Shown here: positions 8,922 to 16,182 of the stretch, in pieces | Layout: each line of letters opens with the position of its first letter | How positions within the stretch are numbered: the first letter of the stretch is position 1 | DNA from: Paenibacillus phocaeensis | Lineage (GTDB): Bacteria; Bacillota; Bacilli; Paenibacillales; Paenibacillaceae | DNA: 56,657 nucleotides | Direction of reading: 5' to 3' | NCBI RefSeq assembly: GCF_900021165.1 | Contig: NZ_FCOQ01000005.1 | Coordinates: forward strand, 1 to 56,657 | The notes under the pieces: model-generated | Told to the model about the DNA's origin: nothing | The model's input: the letters and a program-made list of their open reading frames with translations, nothing else | The model's database searches: none | Translations under genes and position numbers: made by a program

Positions 8922-10328
8922 CTATGAAGCTGTGACCCGCCGTTCCTCTGCAGTAGAGACCGCTTCGACGATCGGATGGTTCAACGCCTCCAGCAGCGGG
9001 CGAAGCGGAATCCATAACGCCTGCGCTTTGCGATCAAACGTCACACTCCATTCGGAGGCAGCCCCGTCCTTGTGTTCGGCGGTCAGCACCCCGCGCCGCG
9101 TATCGGCAATGACCGAAGTGTCCCCCCAGACGATAAACGCACTTTGCGTGGCTCCGCTCCAGTAAACCTCGGCGCCCAGCCGTTCCATCACCGTGCGAAC
9201 AGGCGCCAGATACTGGCCGTCCTGCATCTCGTATTCCCCGGCCGCAAGGCGCATTTGCACGCCGCCCGCCTCTACTGTTAACGGCAGCTCCGGTTTAAAC
9301 CAAGCCGCATTCGGAACGACATTGGACGCGATCCATTCGGCCGACGGGGTTGGGCGGTTTTTCTTGCCTGTCCCGGGATCCAGCCTGAATTGAACGGGCT
9401 GTTGTTCCGCTGACAGTGCACGAAACTCGTAACCCAGCTTCTTATAGTAACGGATGATCTCCGGCAGCGCCTTGACCGTCTCCGCGTGTCCTCCGCCGTC
9501 ATGCATCAGCACGATGACCTGGTCCTGAGGTTTCTCCTTCTTGACGTTGTTTAAGATTTCATTCGCCGGAACGCCCTTGCGTTTAGAATCGCCGCTATCC
9601 ACATTCCAGTCGAACACTTTATATCCGCCTTGCTCCAACAGGTTGAAATACGTCTTGTCAAAATGCCCGTAGGTGCCGCCCGGCGCACGCACCAGCGGCG
9701 TGCGTTCCCCCGTAATTTCCCGCAGCGCCTCTTCTGTCGCCTTGACCTGCTTCCAGAAATGGCCAAAGCTGTCGTACAGCGAGGCATAATCATGGTTATA
9801 GGTGTGATTCCCCAAGGTATGGCCGCCGTCGACGATCCGCCGGATCACCTCCGGATACCGTTTGACCTGTTCGCCAAGTACGAAGAAGGTGGCAGTGATC
9901 TCTTCTTTTTTCAAAATCTCGAGTACCTCGTCCGTATGCGGGCTTGGCCCGTCGTCAAACGTCAAATAGACCGTCTTGCCTTGCGCTTCCTGCTTCGTTG
10001 CCTTTGGGACATCCGCTTTGTTGGGCTTCACCCCTGCCAAAGCCCCCGGCGCTGCCGCCCTGCCTGTAACCGGCATAGTTATGGTTTGCACTTTCCGGGA
10101 TGCAGCAGAGACAGTTGTAGTTGCAGGTGCAATTACAGGTGAAATTGCAGCGCTATTCCCTTTATTTGTTGCGGTTCGGCCCGCAGTTTGCTCCTTCATG
10201 GCATGGGCCTTCAGCTCGGGCATGCCTTGCGGCTGGAAGCCCAGCGGTGCACCGACCGCAGCGATCAATACCAAAGTAAGCAGCAGCATACGAACCAGCA
10301 TAAGTCCGGAAATTCGTTTGGGTTTCAT
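8922..10328 (-). CDS. Polysaccharide deacetylase with C-terminal stalk domain
   Basis: A 468-residue exported protein that would remove acetyl groups from a cell-wall or extracellular polysaccharide. An N-terminal hydrophobic segment (about 10-30) serves as signal or anchor, followed by a low-complexity Ala/Thr/Val linker to about 115. The NodB domain (about 118-325) shows FDDGPSPH (Asp125/Asp126) and the zinc-binding His175 and His179 (GNHTYNHD). RAPGG, the DWNVDSGD motif and VIVLMHDGGGH are also present. Residues about 350-468 resemble the copper-amine-oxidase N-terminal-like stalk domain common in Paenibacillus surface proteins. GGAGG precedes the ATG by 10 bases. Whether peptidoglycan or chitin-like polymer is the substrate cannot be told. 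Confidence 0.92.
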   Translation of the reverse strand: MKPKRISGLMLVRMLLLTLVLIAAVGAPLGFQPQGMPELKAHAMKEQTAGRTATNKGNSAAISPVIAPATTTVSAASRKVQTITMPVTGRAAAPGALAGVKPNKADVPKATKQEAQGKTVYLTFDDGPSPHTDEVLEILKKEEITATFFVLGEQVKRYPEVIRRIVDGGHTLGNHTYNHDYASLYDSFGHFWKQVKATEEALREITGERTPLVRAPGGTYGHFDKTYFNLLEQGGYKVFDWNVDSGDSKRKGVPANEILNNVKKEKPQDQVIVLMHDGGGHAETVKALPEIIRYYKKLGYEFRALSAEQQPVQFRLDPGTGKKNRPTPSAEWIASNVVPNAAWFKPELPLTVEAGGVQMRLAAGEYEMQDGQYLAPVRTVMERLGAEVYWSGATQSAFIVWGDTSVIADTRRGVLTAEHKDGAASEWSVTFDRKAQALWIPLRPLLEALNHPIVEAVSTAEERRVTAS

Positions 10329-10501
10329 CTACTTTCTACCTCCGCAGCTAGGATCAAATTCTTTTCTATGAATCCGTTGGCTATCTGGTAGATTGTATGA
10401 AGGCAGAGAATAATATAGACTTCCTTCCTCCATTAAAATTGTTCCGAACATCCGCCGATGCTTCATTTTCTCCAACCGCAGCTCATCGAGTTGAGTACAT
10501 G

Positions 10502-10545
10502 AAAAAAAACGCCCCCTCCTGCCCAAAGCGCAAGATGGAGCGTTA
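10502..10545 (-). terminator. Intrinsic terminator of bcp
   Basis: On the minus strand AACGCTCC pairs with GGGGGCGTT and an inner TCTTGC/GCAGGA extends the stem; eight T follow. It lies about 30 bases after the bcp stop. Confidence 0.8.
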
Positions 10546-10574
10546 GGTTAATAGATGTCAGTTCGTTCGGACGG

Positions 10575-11063
10575 TTAGCTTGTCTCCGTCTCCCGAAGGG
10601 CCTCCAACACCTGTTCGGCATGCCCTTTCACTCGGACCCCGCGCCATTCGCGGAGCAGCTTGCCCTCCTCATCGAGGAGGAACGTGGAGCGGACGATGCC
10701 TTCGAATTCGCGGCCGTACATTTTTTTCAACTGCCACACGCCAAAGCTCCGGCACACTTCATGGGACTCGTCCGAGAGAAGCGGGAAGTTAAGCCCCTGC
10801 TTCTGGGCGAACCTTCCGTGCGATTTCACCGAATCCCCGCTGATGCCAAGCACCACGGCCCCGTATTCGCCATACGCCTGGGCGAGATCGCGGAAATCGC
10901 AAGCTTCCTGAGTGCAAGCCGGAGTTGAATCCTTGGGATAAAAATAAAGAACGACCTTGCGGCCGCGAAATTGCGATAGCGTGATTTCCTCCCCGTTGTC
11001 TGCGGGCAGACGAATATCGGGAACGGGCTTGCCGATTTGCACTTGCTGCAGTTGTTTCGACAT
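10575..11063 (-). CDS. bcp: Thiol peroxidase, Bcp/PrxQ-type peroxiredoxin
   Basis: A 162-residue cytoplasmic peroxiredoxin that reduces hydroperoxides at the expense of thioredoxin. The peroxidatic Cys50 lies in YPKDSTPACT and the resolving Cys55 five residues later (CTQEAC), the 2-Cys PrxQ pattern. Length is typical. GGAGG precedes the ATG by 7 bases. It is divergent from the LytR-family gene and lies two genes away from hemL; in B. subtilis ygaF (bcp) is likewise beside gsaB. No convincing PerR box was found in the 148-base divergent gap. Confidence 0.95.
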   Translation of the reverse strand: MSKQLQQVQIGKPVPDIRLPADNGEEITLSQFRGRKVVLYFYPKDSTPACTQEACDFRDLAQAYGEYGAVVLGISGDSVKSHGRFAQKQGLNFPLLSDESHEVCRSFGVWQLKKMYGREFEGIVRSTFLLDEEGKLLREWRGVRVKGHAEQVLEALRETETS

Positions 11064-11097
11064 CTTAACTCCTCCTCTGGCCTATCCAACCCTGAAA

Positions 11098-11126
11098 TTG
11101 ATTGTATTTACAAAAAAAATTATAAT
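11098..11126 (+). promoter_or_regulatory. Promoter of the LytR-CpsA-Psr gene
   Basis: -35 TTGATT (11098-11103), a 17-base A-rich spacer and a perfect -10 TATAAT (11121-11126). About 85 bases of leader precede the start codon. Confidence 0.75.
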
Positions 11127-11211
11127 GTAAAGATGCATGTAGTATCTATAGTAGTATCAGTATCTGTAATAGCAACCGAATTTATCGTACGATCTGAAAG
11201 GAACGAACCCA

Positions 11212-12330
11212 ATGACCAAACGCACAAAACGGGCGATTCTCTGGTCGGTGATCGGCGTAGTTGTCGTTCTGGCCGCCCTTGCCGCCTACTATTTTACCGC
11301 CATCTACAACCAGGTAGACCATTTTCAAAAAGAAGGGGAGCAGTCTCCTTTCTATAACGTGCAGCCCACCGAAACGAAGGTGCCGGAGCCGCCTAAATGG
11401 GAGGGTACGGAACGCGTAAACATCCTGTTGATGGGCGTGGATGCGCGCGGCTTGAAGAAGGGGGAAATCCCCCGCTCCGACACGATGCTGGTCGCTTCTC
11501 TGGATCCGGTAGGCAAGAAGGCTTACCTCTTCTCGATCCTGCGCGATACGTACACGAAAATTCCGGAACACGGCTCGGACCGGATCAACACGGCGATCAC
11601 CCACGGCCCGAATACGGCGATGCAGGCGGTCTCCGATCTGCTGGGCATCCCGATCCAATATTATGTGTATACCGACTTCCAAGGATTCATCGAGCTGGTG
11701 GATGCGGTTGGCGGGGTGGATTTTTACGTGGAAAAAGATATGCACTACACCAGCAAAGCGGATAACCATGAATACGACATCGATCTGAAAAAAGGACAGC
11801 AGCACCTCGACGGTAAAACGGCGCTGCAATACGTCCGCTTCCGGCACGATGCCCTGTCCGACTACACCCGGACCGAGCGGCAGCGCAACTTCCTGAAGGC
11901 GGTCGCGGATAAATTGAAATCGACGACTTCGATCATGAAGCTGCCTTCGATTCTCGAGAAAATCAATCCTTACATCGACACGAACCTGTCGGTTCAGGAT
12001 ATGTGGAAGCTGGCTACCGTCGGGTATGACGCGCAAATGAGCGCCAGCGAGCAGATCCCGCCGATGGACCTGCTGGTCGAGAAAACCGTTGGCGGTTCGT
12101 CCGTGCTCGGCGTTCGCAGTGAAGAGGAATTGAAGCAATACGTGCAGGACGTATTTAATAAAGTCGAAGAAACAGGCACCGGCGATGGGTCCGAAAACGG
12201 CAGCGGGGCTGGCGGAGCCGAGGGCAGCGACAGTGGCCGCGATGCCGGTGACGGTGGTGGTGGCACCGGCCGAACGGGGGCGAACGCCGGAAGCGACGGG
12301 AACCTGGAGGCTTCGTCCTCCAGCCCTTGA
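11212..12330 (+). CDS. LytR-CpsA-Psr family cell-wall glycopolymer ligase
   Basis: A 372-residue membrane-anchored protein expected to attach teichoic acid or a related glycopolymer to peptidoglycan from an undecaprenyl-phosphate-linked donor. A short cytoplasmic start and one membrane helix (about 8-31) precede the LCP domain (about 65-230). Visible motifs are NILLMGVDARG, RSDTMLVASLDP, the arginine-rich SILRDTYTKIP and DYTRTERQRNFL. The last 50 or so residues are a Gly/Ser/Asp-rich low-complexity tail that runs into repeat-rich DNA. AAGGA lies about 10 bases before the ATG. Probably monocistronic; no T-tailed terminator was seen downstream. Confidence 0.92.
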   Translation: MTKRTKRAILWSVIGVVVVLAALAAYYFTAIYNQVDHFQKEGEQSPFYNVQPTETKVPEPPKWEGTERVNILLMGVDARGLKKGEIPRSDTMLVASLDPVGKKAYLFSILRDTYTKIPEHGSDRINTAITHGPNTAMQAVSDLLGIPIQYYVYTDFQGFIELVDAVGGVDFYVEKDMHYTSKADNHEYDIDLKKGQQHLDGKTALQYVRFRHDALSDYTRTERQRNFLKAVADKLKSTTSIMKLPSILEKINPYIDTNLSVQDMWKLATVGYDAQMSASEQIPPMDLLVEKTVGGSSVLGVRSEEELKQYVQDVFNKVEETGTGDGSENGSGAGGAEGSDSGRDAGDGGGGTGRTGANAGSDGNLEASSSSP

Positions 12331-12331
12331 G

Positions 12332-12409
12332 GCTGGGGGAGCCTTCTGCGGAGAGGAGCGCCGGCCGGTTAGGGCTGGGGAAGCCTACTCCATAGGGGGC
12401 GTTGGCCGG
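12332..12409. repeat. About 41-bp imperfect tandem duplication after the LCP gene
   Basis: Two consecutive blocks begin GGCTGGGG(G)A(A)GCCT and end GGCCGG (12332-12369 and 12373-12409). They directly follow the LCP stop codon and look non-coding. They lead into the longer GC-rich repeat field that fills the gap up to hemL. Confidence 0.55.
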
Positions 12410-12520
12410 AGTTGGCCAGGAAGCTCGCTCCGGTCAGGCCGGGCGAGACTTTGCTCGAGGCGAGCGACGAGCCCGTAGCGCTGGGGCCGCCACAGAGAGA
12501 AGGTCGCCTCTCTATGGCGG

Positions 12521-12900
12521 CCGTTGGCGGCGGTCTTGGCCGGTCGGTGCTGGCCTGCGGCACTCGGTATCCGTTGGCTGTGCTGATCGACGGCGATCGC
12601 ATTGAGCCGCGGCGCTCGGCACCCGTTGGCGCACAGTGGGCCGTACCCTCACGGCCGTTGGCTGCGCTGATCGACGACGACCATGGTGGGCCGTGGCCCT
12701 TGGCATCCGTTGGCTGCGCAGATCAACATCGATCGCATTGAGCCGCGGGCTCGGCGGCCGTTGGCACACAGTGGGCCGTGCCCTCATGGCCGTTGGCTGC
12801 GCTGATCGACGACGACCATGGTGGGCCGTGGCCCTTGGCATCCGTCGGCGCGCTGATCAACAGCGATCGCATTGAGCCGCGGCGCTCGGCGGCCGTTGGC
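12521..12900. repeat. GC-rich repeat field with CCGTTGGC every ~51 or 32 bp
   Basis: CCGTTGGC (one copy CCGTCGGC) begins at 12521, 12571, 12623, 12655, 12707, 12758, 12790, 12842 and 12893, giving steps of 50, 52, 32, 52, 51, 32, 52 and 51. A higher-order unit of about 135 bp (52+51+32) is repeated nearly three times; GATCGCATTGAGCCGCGG recurs at 12595, 12731 and 12865. Several short frames cross the region on both strands, but none has a credible ribosome-binding site or a recognisable product, so it is treated as non-coding. It fills most of the 860-base gap between the LCP gene and hemL. Confidence 0.85.
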
Positions 12901-12943
12901 GGTGAGCACCTAACTGCCGCGAATCGTCCCCCAACCGCAACCA

Positions 12944-13121
12944 GATGCAAAAGTGCAGTTCATTTTCGCTAATTAGGCTCCATCCCACCCGTCGGATGCA
13001 AAAGTGCAGTTCATTTTCGCCATAAAGGAATTTTGGGGACGCATGACGCTAGATGAGATGCACTTTTGCATCTCACCGCTCGAAAATGCCGATTTCGCGG
13101 AAAATCAGATGCACTTTTGCA
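12944..13121. repeat. Four-unit array of TGCAAAAGTGCA repeats, two forward and two inverted
   Basis: The 12-base core TGCAAAAGTGCA is perfect in all four copies. Two are forward (cores 12946-12957 and 12997-13008, within identical 26-base units) and two inverted (13059-13070 and 13110-13121). Core steps are 51, 62 and 51, so the array is mirror-symmetric about 13033.5. Units continue 3' as KYTCATTTTCGC-like sequence. Copy 3 (13055-13074) is a perfect hairpin GAGATGCA/TGCATCTC with a 4-base loop. The array ends about 70 bases before hemL. Confidence 0.9.
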
Positions 13122-13191
13122 GTTGGGTCGCACCATGATTCAAGTTTAGCTCATCATAACGGCGATTTAACCAGAAAGGAAGTATAGAAAG

Positions 13192-14502
13192 ATGAATCGA
13201 TCGCAATCGGAACGATTGTACGAAGAAGCGTTGCAGCATATCGTAGGTGGCGTCAACAGCCCCTCCCGCTCATTCAAGGCGGTTGGCGGCGGGGCGCCTG
13301 TTTTTATGAAAAAAGCCGAGGGCGCGTACTTTTGGGACGTGGACGGGAACCGTTACGTCGATTATCTGGCAGCATACGGCCCGATCATTACCGGACATGC
13401 CCATCCGCACATCACGAAAGCGATCCAGGAGGCAGCGGCGAACGGCACGTTGTACGGCACGCCAACCGAGTTGGAGATTCGCTTGGCCGTCATGCTCAAG
13501 GAAGCGATCCCCTCGATGGATAAGGTGCGCTTCGTCAACTCCGGCACGGAAGCGGTCATGACCACAATCCGTGTCGCCCGCGCCTATACGAAGCGGAACA
13601 AGATCATCAAATTCGCCGGGTGCTACCACGGCCATTCTGATCTCGTGCTCGTGGCCGCCGGCTCCGGCCCGTCCACGCTGGGCATCCCCGACAGCGCCGG
13701 CATTCCGACCAGCATCGCGCACGAGGTGATCACCGTGCCGTTTAACGATGCTTCGGCGCTGCAAGAGGCGCTCGACCGTTGGGGCGACGACGTCGCCGCC
13801 GTCATGGTCGAGCCGATCGTCGGGAACTTCGGCATGGTGATGCCGAAGCCCGGGTTCTTGGAAGAGCTCTGCCGGCTCGCGCGGCAGTACGGCGCCCTCG
13901 TCATCTACGACGAGGTCATTACAGCCTTCCGCTTCCACTACGGCTCGGCGCAAACCTACGCCGGCCTCTCGAATCACGAAGCGATCCGGCCAGACCTGAC
14001 CGCCCTCGGCAAAATCATCGGCGGCGGGCTGCCGATCGGCGCGTACGGCGGCAGCAAGGAGATCATGGAGCAGGTGGCGCCGCTGGGTCCGGCCTATCAG
14101 GCCGGAACGATGGCGGGGAACCCTGCGTCCATCTCCGCCGGCATCGCCTGCCTCGAGGTGCTGCAGGGCGCCGGGGTCTACGACGAGATGGACCGCCTCG
14201 CCGTGAAGCTGACCGACGGCCTGGCCGAGTCGGCCCGTCGCCACGGGGTGCCGCTGACGATCAACCGGATCCGCGGCTCGTTCTCGACGCATTTCTGCGA
14301 CCACCCGGTCACGAATTACGACGAGGCGCAAGACACCGACGGCGAAGCGTTCGCCGCCTTCTTCCGCGCCATGCTGAACCGCGGCGTCAACCTCGCTCCG
14401 TCCAAATACGAAGCCTGGTTCCTGACGACAGCGCACACGGAAGCCGATATCGACTTCACGTTGGAAGCCGCCGAGGCTTCGTTCAAAGAAATCGCCCGAT
14501 AA
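13192..14502 (+). CDS. hemL: Glutamate-1-semialdehyde 2,1-aminomutase
   Basis: A 436-residue PLP enzyme that converts glutamate-1-semialdehyde to 5-aminolevulinate, the committed precursor of heme and other tetrapyrroles. The N-terminal [20 protein letters not shown], the YDEVITAFR segment and the PLP lysine Lys274 ([17 protein letters not shown]) are all present and the length is standard. AAGGAAG lies about 10 bases before the ATG. It stands alone rather than in a hemAXCDBL operon and is close to bcp, as gsaB is in B. subtilis, so it may be the second (gsaB-type) paralogue; the window cannot show whether another copy exists. A four-unit repeat array lies just upstream and a terminator follows. 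Confidence 0.96.
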   Translation: MNRSQSERLYEEALQHIVGGVNSPSRSFKAVGGGAPVFMKKAEGAYFWDVDGNRYVDYLAAYGPIITGHAHPHITKAIQEAAANGTLYGTPTELEIRLAVMLKEAIPSMDKVRFVNSGTEAVMTTIRVARAYTKRNKIIKFAGCYHGHSDLVLVAAGSGPSTLGIPDSAGIPTSIAHEVITVPFNDASALQEALDRWGDDVAAVMVEPIVGNFGMVMPKPGFLEELCRLARQYGALVIYDEVITAFRFHYGSAQTYAGLSNHEAIRPDLTALGKIIGGGLPIGAYGGSKEIMEQVAPLGPAYQAGTMAGNPASISAGIACLEVLQGAGVYDEMDRLAVKLTDGLAESARRHGVPLTINRIRGSFSTHFCDHPVTNYDEAQDTDGEAFAAFFRAMLNRGVNLAPSKYEAWFLTTAHTEADIDFTLEAAEASFKEIAR

Positions 14503-14508
14503 AATAAC

Positions 14509-14544
14509 AAAGTCTGCCCGGTTCGTTGGATACGATCCTGACAG
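14509..14544 (+). terminator. Intrinsic terminator of hemL
   Basis: AAAGTCTG pairs with CAGACTTT, with further inner pairing (GGTTCGT/ACGATCC), and the stem is followed by a run of T up to 14544. It begins seven bases after the hemL stop. Confidence 0.82.
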
Positions 14545-14583
14545 ACTTTTTTTTCGATCAGAGGTTCCCCTGGTTTCGTCCCA

Positions 14584-14612
14584 TTTACGATTCTGCGGGA
14601 ACGTTCTATACT
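14584..14612 (+). promoter_or_regulatory. Promoter of the BASS transporter gene
   Basis: -35 TTTACG (14584-14589), a 17-base spacer and -10 TATACT (14607-14612), 35 bases before the chosen start codon. With the terminator just upstream, this makes the gene an independent unit. Confidence 0.72.
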
Positions 14613-14646
14613 ACAAGAAGCTTAAATACTAAAGGATGTCGTGACT

Positions 14647-15624
14647 ATGCCTATGCTGCAAACGTTGAATCGACAACTGAACAGATGGATGCCTTTGATC
14701 ACGCCTGCCAGCATCTTGATTGGCGTCCTTTTCGGGAGTCGTCTGGCCCCCTATACGTACCTGTCCCCGTGGCTGTTTGCCTTCATGACCTTTGCCGGGA
14801 GCATCAGCCTCAGCTTCAGGGATTTCCTGAATGTACTCAAAAAACCGCTCCCCCTCCTACTCTGCCTGTTCATCCTCCATTTGGCCATGCCGCTGATCGC
14901 TATGGGGATGGGGCATCTGGCATTTCCGGGGGATTTCTATACGATTACCGGCTTCATTCTCGCTGCGGCGATCCCAACCGGAGTTAGCAGCTTTGTCTGG
15001 GTGAGCATCTATAAGGGCAACATCGCCTTAACCCTGTCGATTATCCTGATCGATACGCTGCTGGCCCCGTTTGTCGTTCCCGGCATCCTGTCGCTGCTGG
15101 TCGGCACCAGCGTCCGGCTTGATGCGGCGGCGATGATGGCCAGCCTGTTCTGGATGATCGTCGTCCCGTCGCTGCTCGGCATGCTGCTGAACCAATGGAG
15201 CAAAGGCCGCGTGATCGCTTCCTGGGGACCGTGGATGAACCCGGTCTCGAAGCTCGCGATGGCTTCTGTTGTGGCGATCAACGGCGCGGTGGTCGCGCCT
15301 TACTTGACCGACTTCCGCCCGCGGCTGCTGGGCCTCGCCGCGATCATCGTCACGCTCGCGGCGATCGGCTACCTGCTTGGCTTCGGCTTGTCCCGGCTGA
15401 TCGGCCTGAACGAAGCCGACAAGGTGGCGCTTGTCTTCAACGGCGGCATGCGCAACATCAGCGCCGGCGCGGTGCTGGCCGTCACCTATTTCCCCGCCCC
15501 GGTCGCCGTGCCGGTCGTGCTGGGCATGGTGTTCCAGCAGATGATGGCCTCCCTTGTTGGCCTGGTGCTGGAACGACAAGCCCGTGCACGCCAGCAGAAG
15601 GACAACACGGCGACGGCGGCGTGA
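14647..15624 (+). CDS. BASS-family (bile acid:sodium symporter-like) transporter
   Basis: A roughly 325-residue membrane protein with nine or ten hydrophobic segments, resembling the bile acid/sodium symporter superfamily (YocS/PanS type). Visible hallmarks are GSISLSFRDFLNVLKKP, the crossover region ILAAAIPTGVSSFVWV and the late FNGGMRNISAGAVLA motif. The natural substrate of bacterial members is usually an organic anion and cannot be assigned here. ATG at 14647 is chosen because AAGGA lies 10 bases upstream; GTG at 14641 would leave only four bases. The gene is monocistronic and followed by repeat-rich DNA without an obvious terminator. Confidence 0.85.
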   Translation: MPMLQTLNRQLNRWMPLITPASILIGVLFGSRLAPYTYLSPWLFAFMTFAGSISLSFRDFLNVLKKPLPLLLCLFILHLAMPLIAMGMGHLAFPGDFYTITGFILAAAIPTGVSSFVWVSIYKGNIALTLSIILIDTLLAPFVVPGILSLLVGTSVRLDAAAMMASLFWMIVVPSLLGMLLNQWSKGRVIASWGPWMNPVSKLAMASVVAINGAVVAPYLTDFRPRLLGLAAIIVTLAAIGYLLGFGLSRLIGLNEADKVALVFNGGMRNISAGAVLAVTYFPAPVAVPVVLGMVFQQMMASLVGLVLERQARARQQKDNTATAA

Positions 15625-15697
15625 TTGGTGATTGGTCGCGTTCGACACTGCTTGTTCACCCGCACTAACGTGCCAAGCGCTCTCCGCCGCTCCCTTC

Positions 15698-15880
15698 TAA
15701 CGGAACCAGATGACGTTATCCGTTCATTTCCCGGTTATTTCCCAGCCTAACGGAATCAGTTGACGTTATTTGGCCTAAACAAGCGCTGAACAGCGCCCAA
15801 GCCCCGGAATAACGTCTCTCAGTTCCGTTAAATCTCTAGAAGGACGCAGCAGCCTCAAGTAAGGTCTCTGAGTTCCGTTA
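15698..15880. repeat. Four-unit array of TAACGGAA-N6-GACGTTAT repeats, two forward and two inverted
   Basis: Forward 22-base copies lie at 15698-15719 and 15748-15769, inverted copies at 15809-15830 and 15859-15880. Each has TAACG and CGTTA ends able to pair (the last copy reads CCTTA). Steps between unit starts are 50, 61 and 50, and the array is mirror-symmetric about 15789. The geometry is almost identical to the TGCAAAAGTGCA array although the sequence is unrelated. It lies between the convergent BASS transporter and sugar-binding protein genes. An isolated TAACGGAACGTT occurs at 30310-30321. Confidence 0.9.
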
Positions 15881-15967
15881 GCGGTACTGAAACACCGCAC
15901 CCCGCACATCCGCCGCACCTTCATTCCTTCCCCGCCTCTCTACTCCGCCATGGCTACTTGCGCCTCA

Positions 15968-16118
15968 CCGCTCACCACCAGCCACATCTTTCCCTTCGCC
16001 GCTCGCCACCCTGCCACATCCTTCGATTCACCTCTCGTCGCCAACCCGCGTCCTTCGCTTCGTCCGCTCGCCACCAGCCCACATCTTTCCCTTCACCGCT
16101 CGCCACCCAGCCGCATCC
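15968..16118. repeat. 32-bp tandem repeat, about five copies
   Basis: Units starting CCGCTCRCCACC (or degenerate CCTCTCGTCGCC) begin at 15968, 15999, 16031, 16064 and 16096, steps of 31-33. Most units contain a CACATC-TT and CCTTC segment. A more degenerate copy may start near 15935. Open frames through it are low-complexity and have no credible start, so it is treated as non-coding spacer between converging genes. Confidence 0.8.
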
Positions 16119-16122
16119 AACG

Positions 16123-16169
16123 CAAAAAGGCCTCCCCCAGTCCAAACCGGACATCAGGGGAGGCGCCTT
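16123..16169 (-). terminator. Terminator of the sugar ABC operon
   Basis: On the minus strand GGCGCCTCCCC pairs with GGGGGAGGCC and is followed by five T, just after the stop codon of the sugar-binding protein gene. Confidence 0.87.
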
Positions 16170-16182
16170 GGCAACTTCTCGC

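Noticed and set aside
10329..10526. A 65-codon minus-strand frame between the deacetylase and bcp genes
   Set aside because: No ribosome-binding site, and it covers the bcp terminator hairpin.
11112..11130. PerR box in the bcp-LCP divergent gap
   Set aside because: Only one half, TTATAAT, matches; the other half of the TTATAAT-N-ATTATAA consensus is missing, and the sequence is explained by the -10 element.
12369..12972. Several short open frames within the GC-rich repeat field
   Set aside because: They exist in several frames and on both strands because of repeated sequence; none has a ribosome-binding site or recognisable protein.
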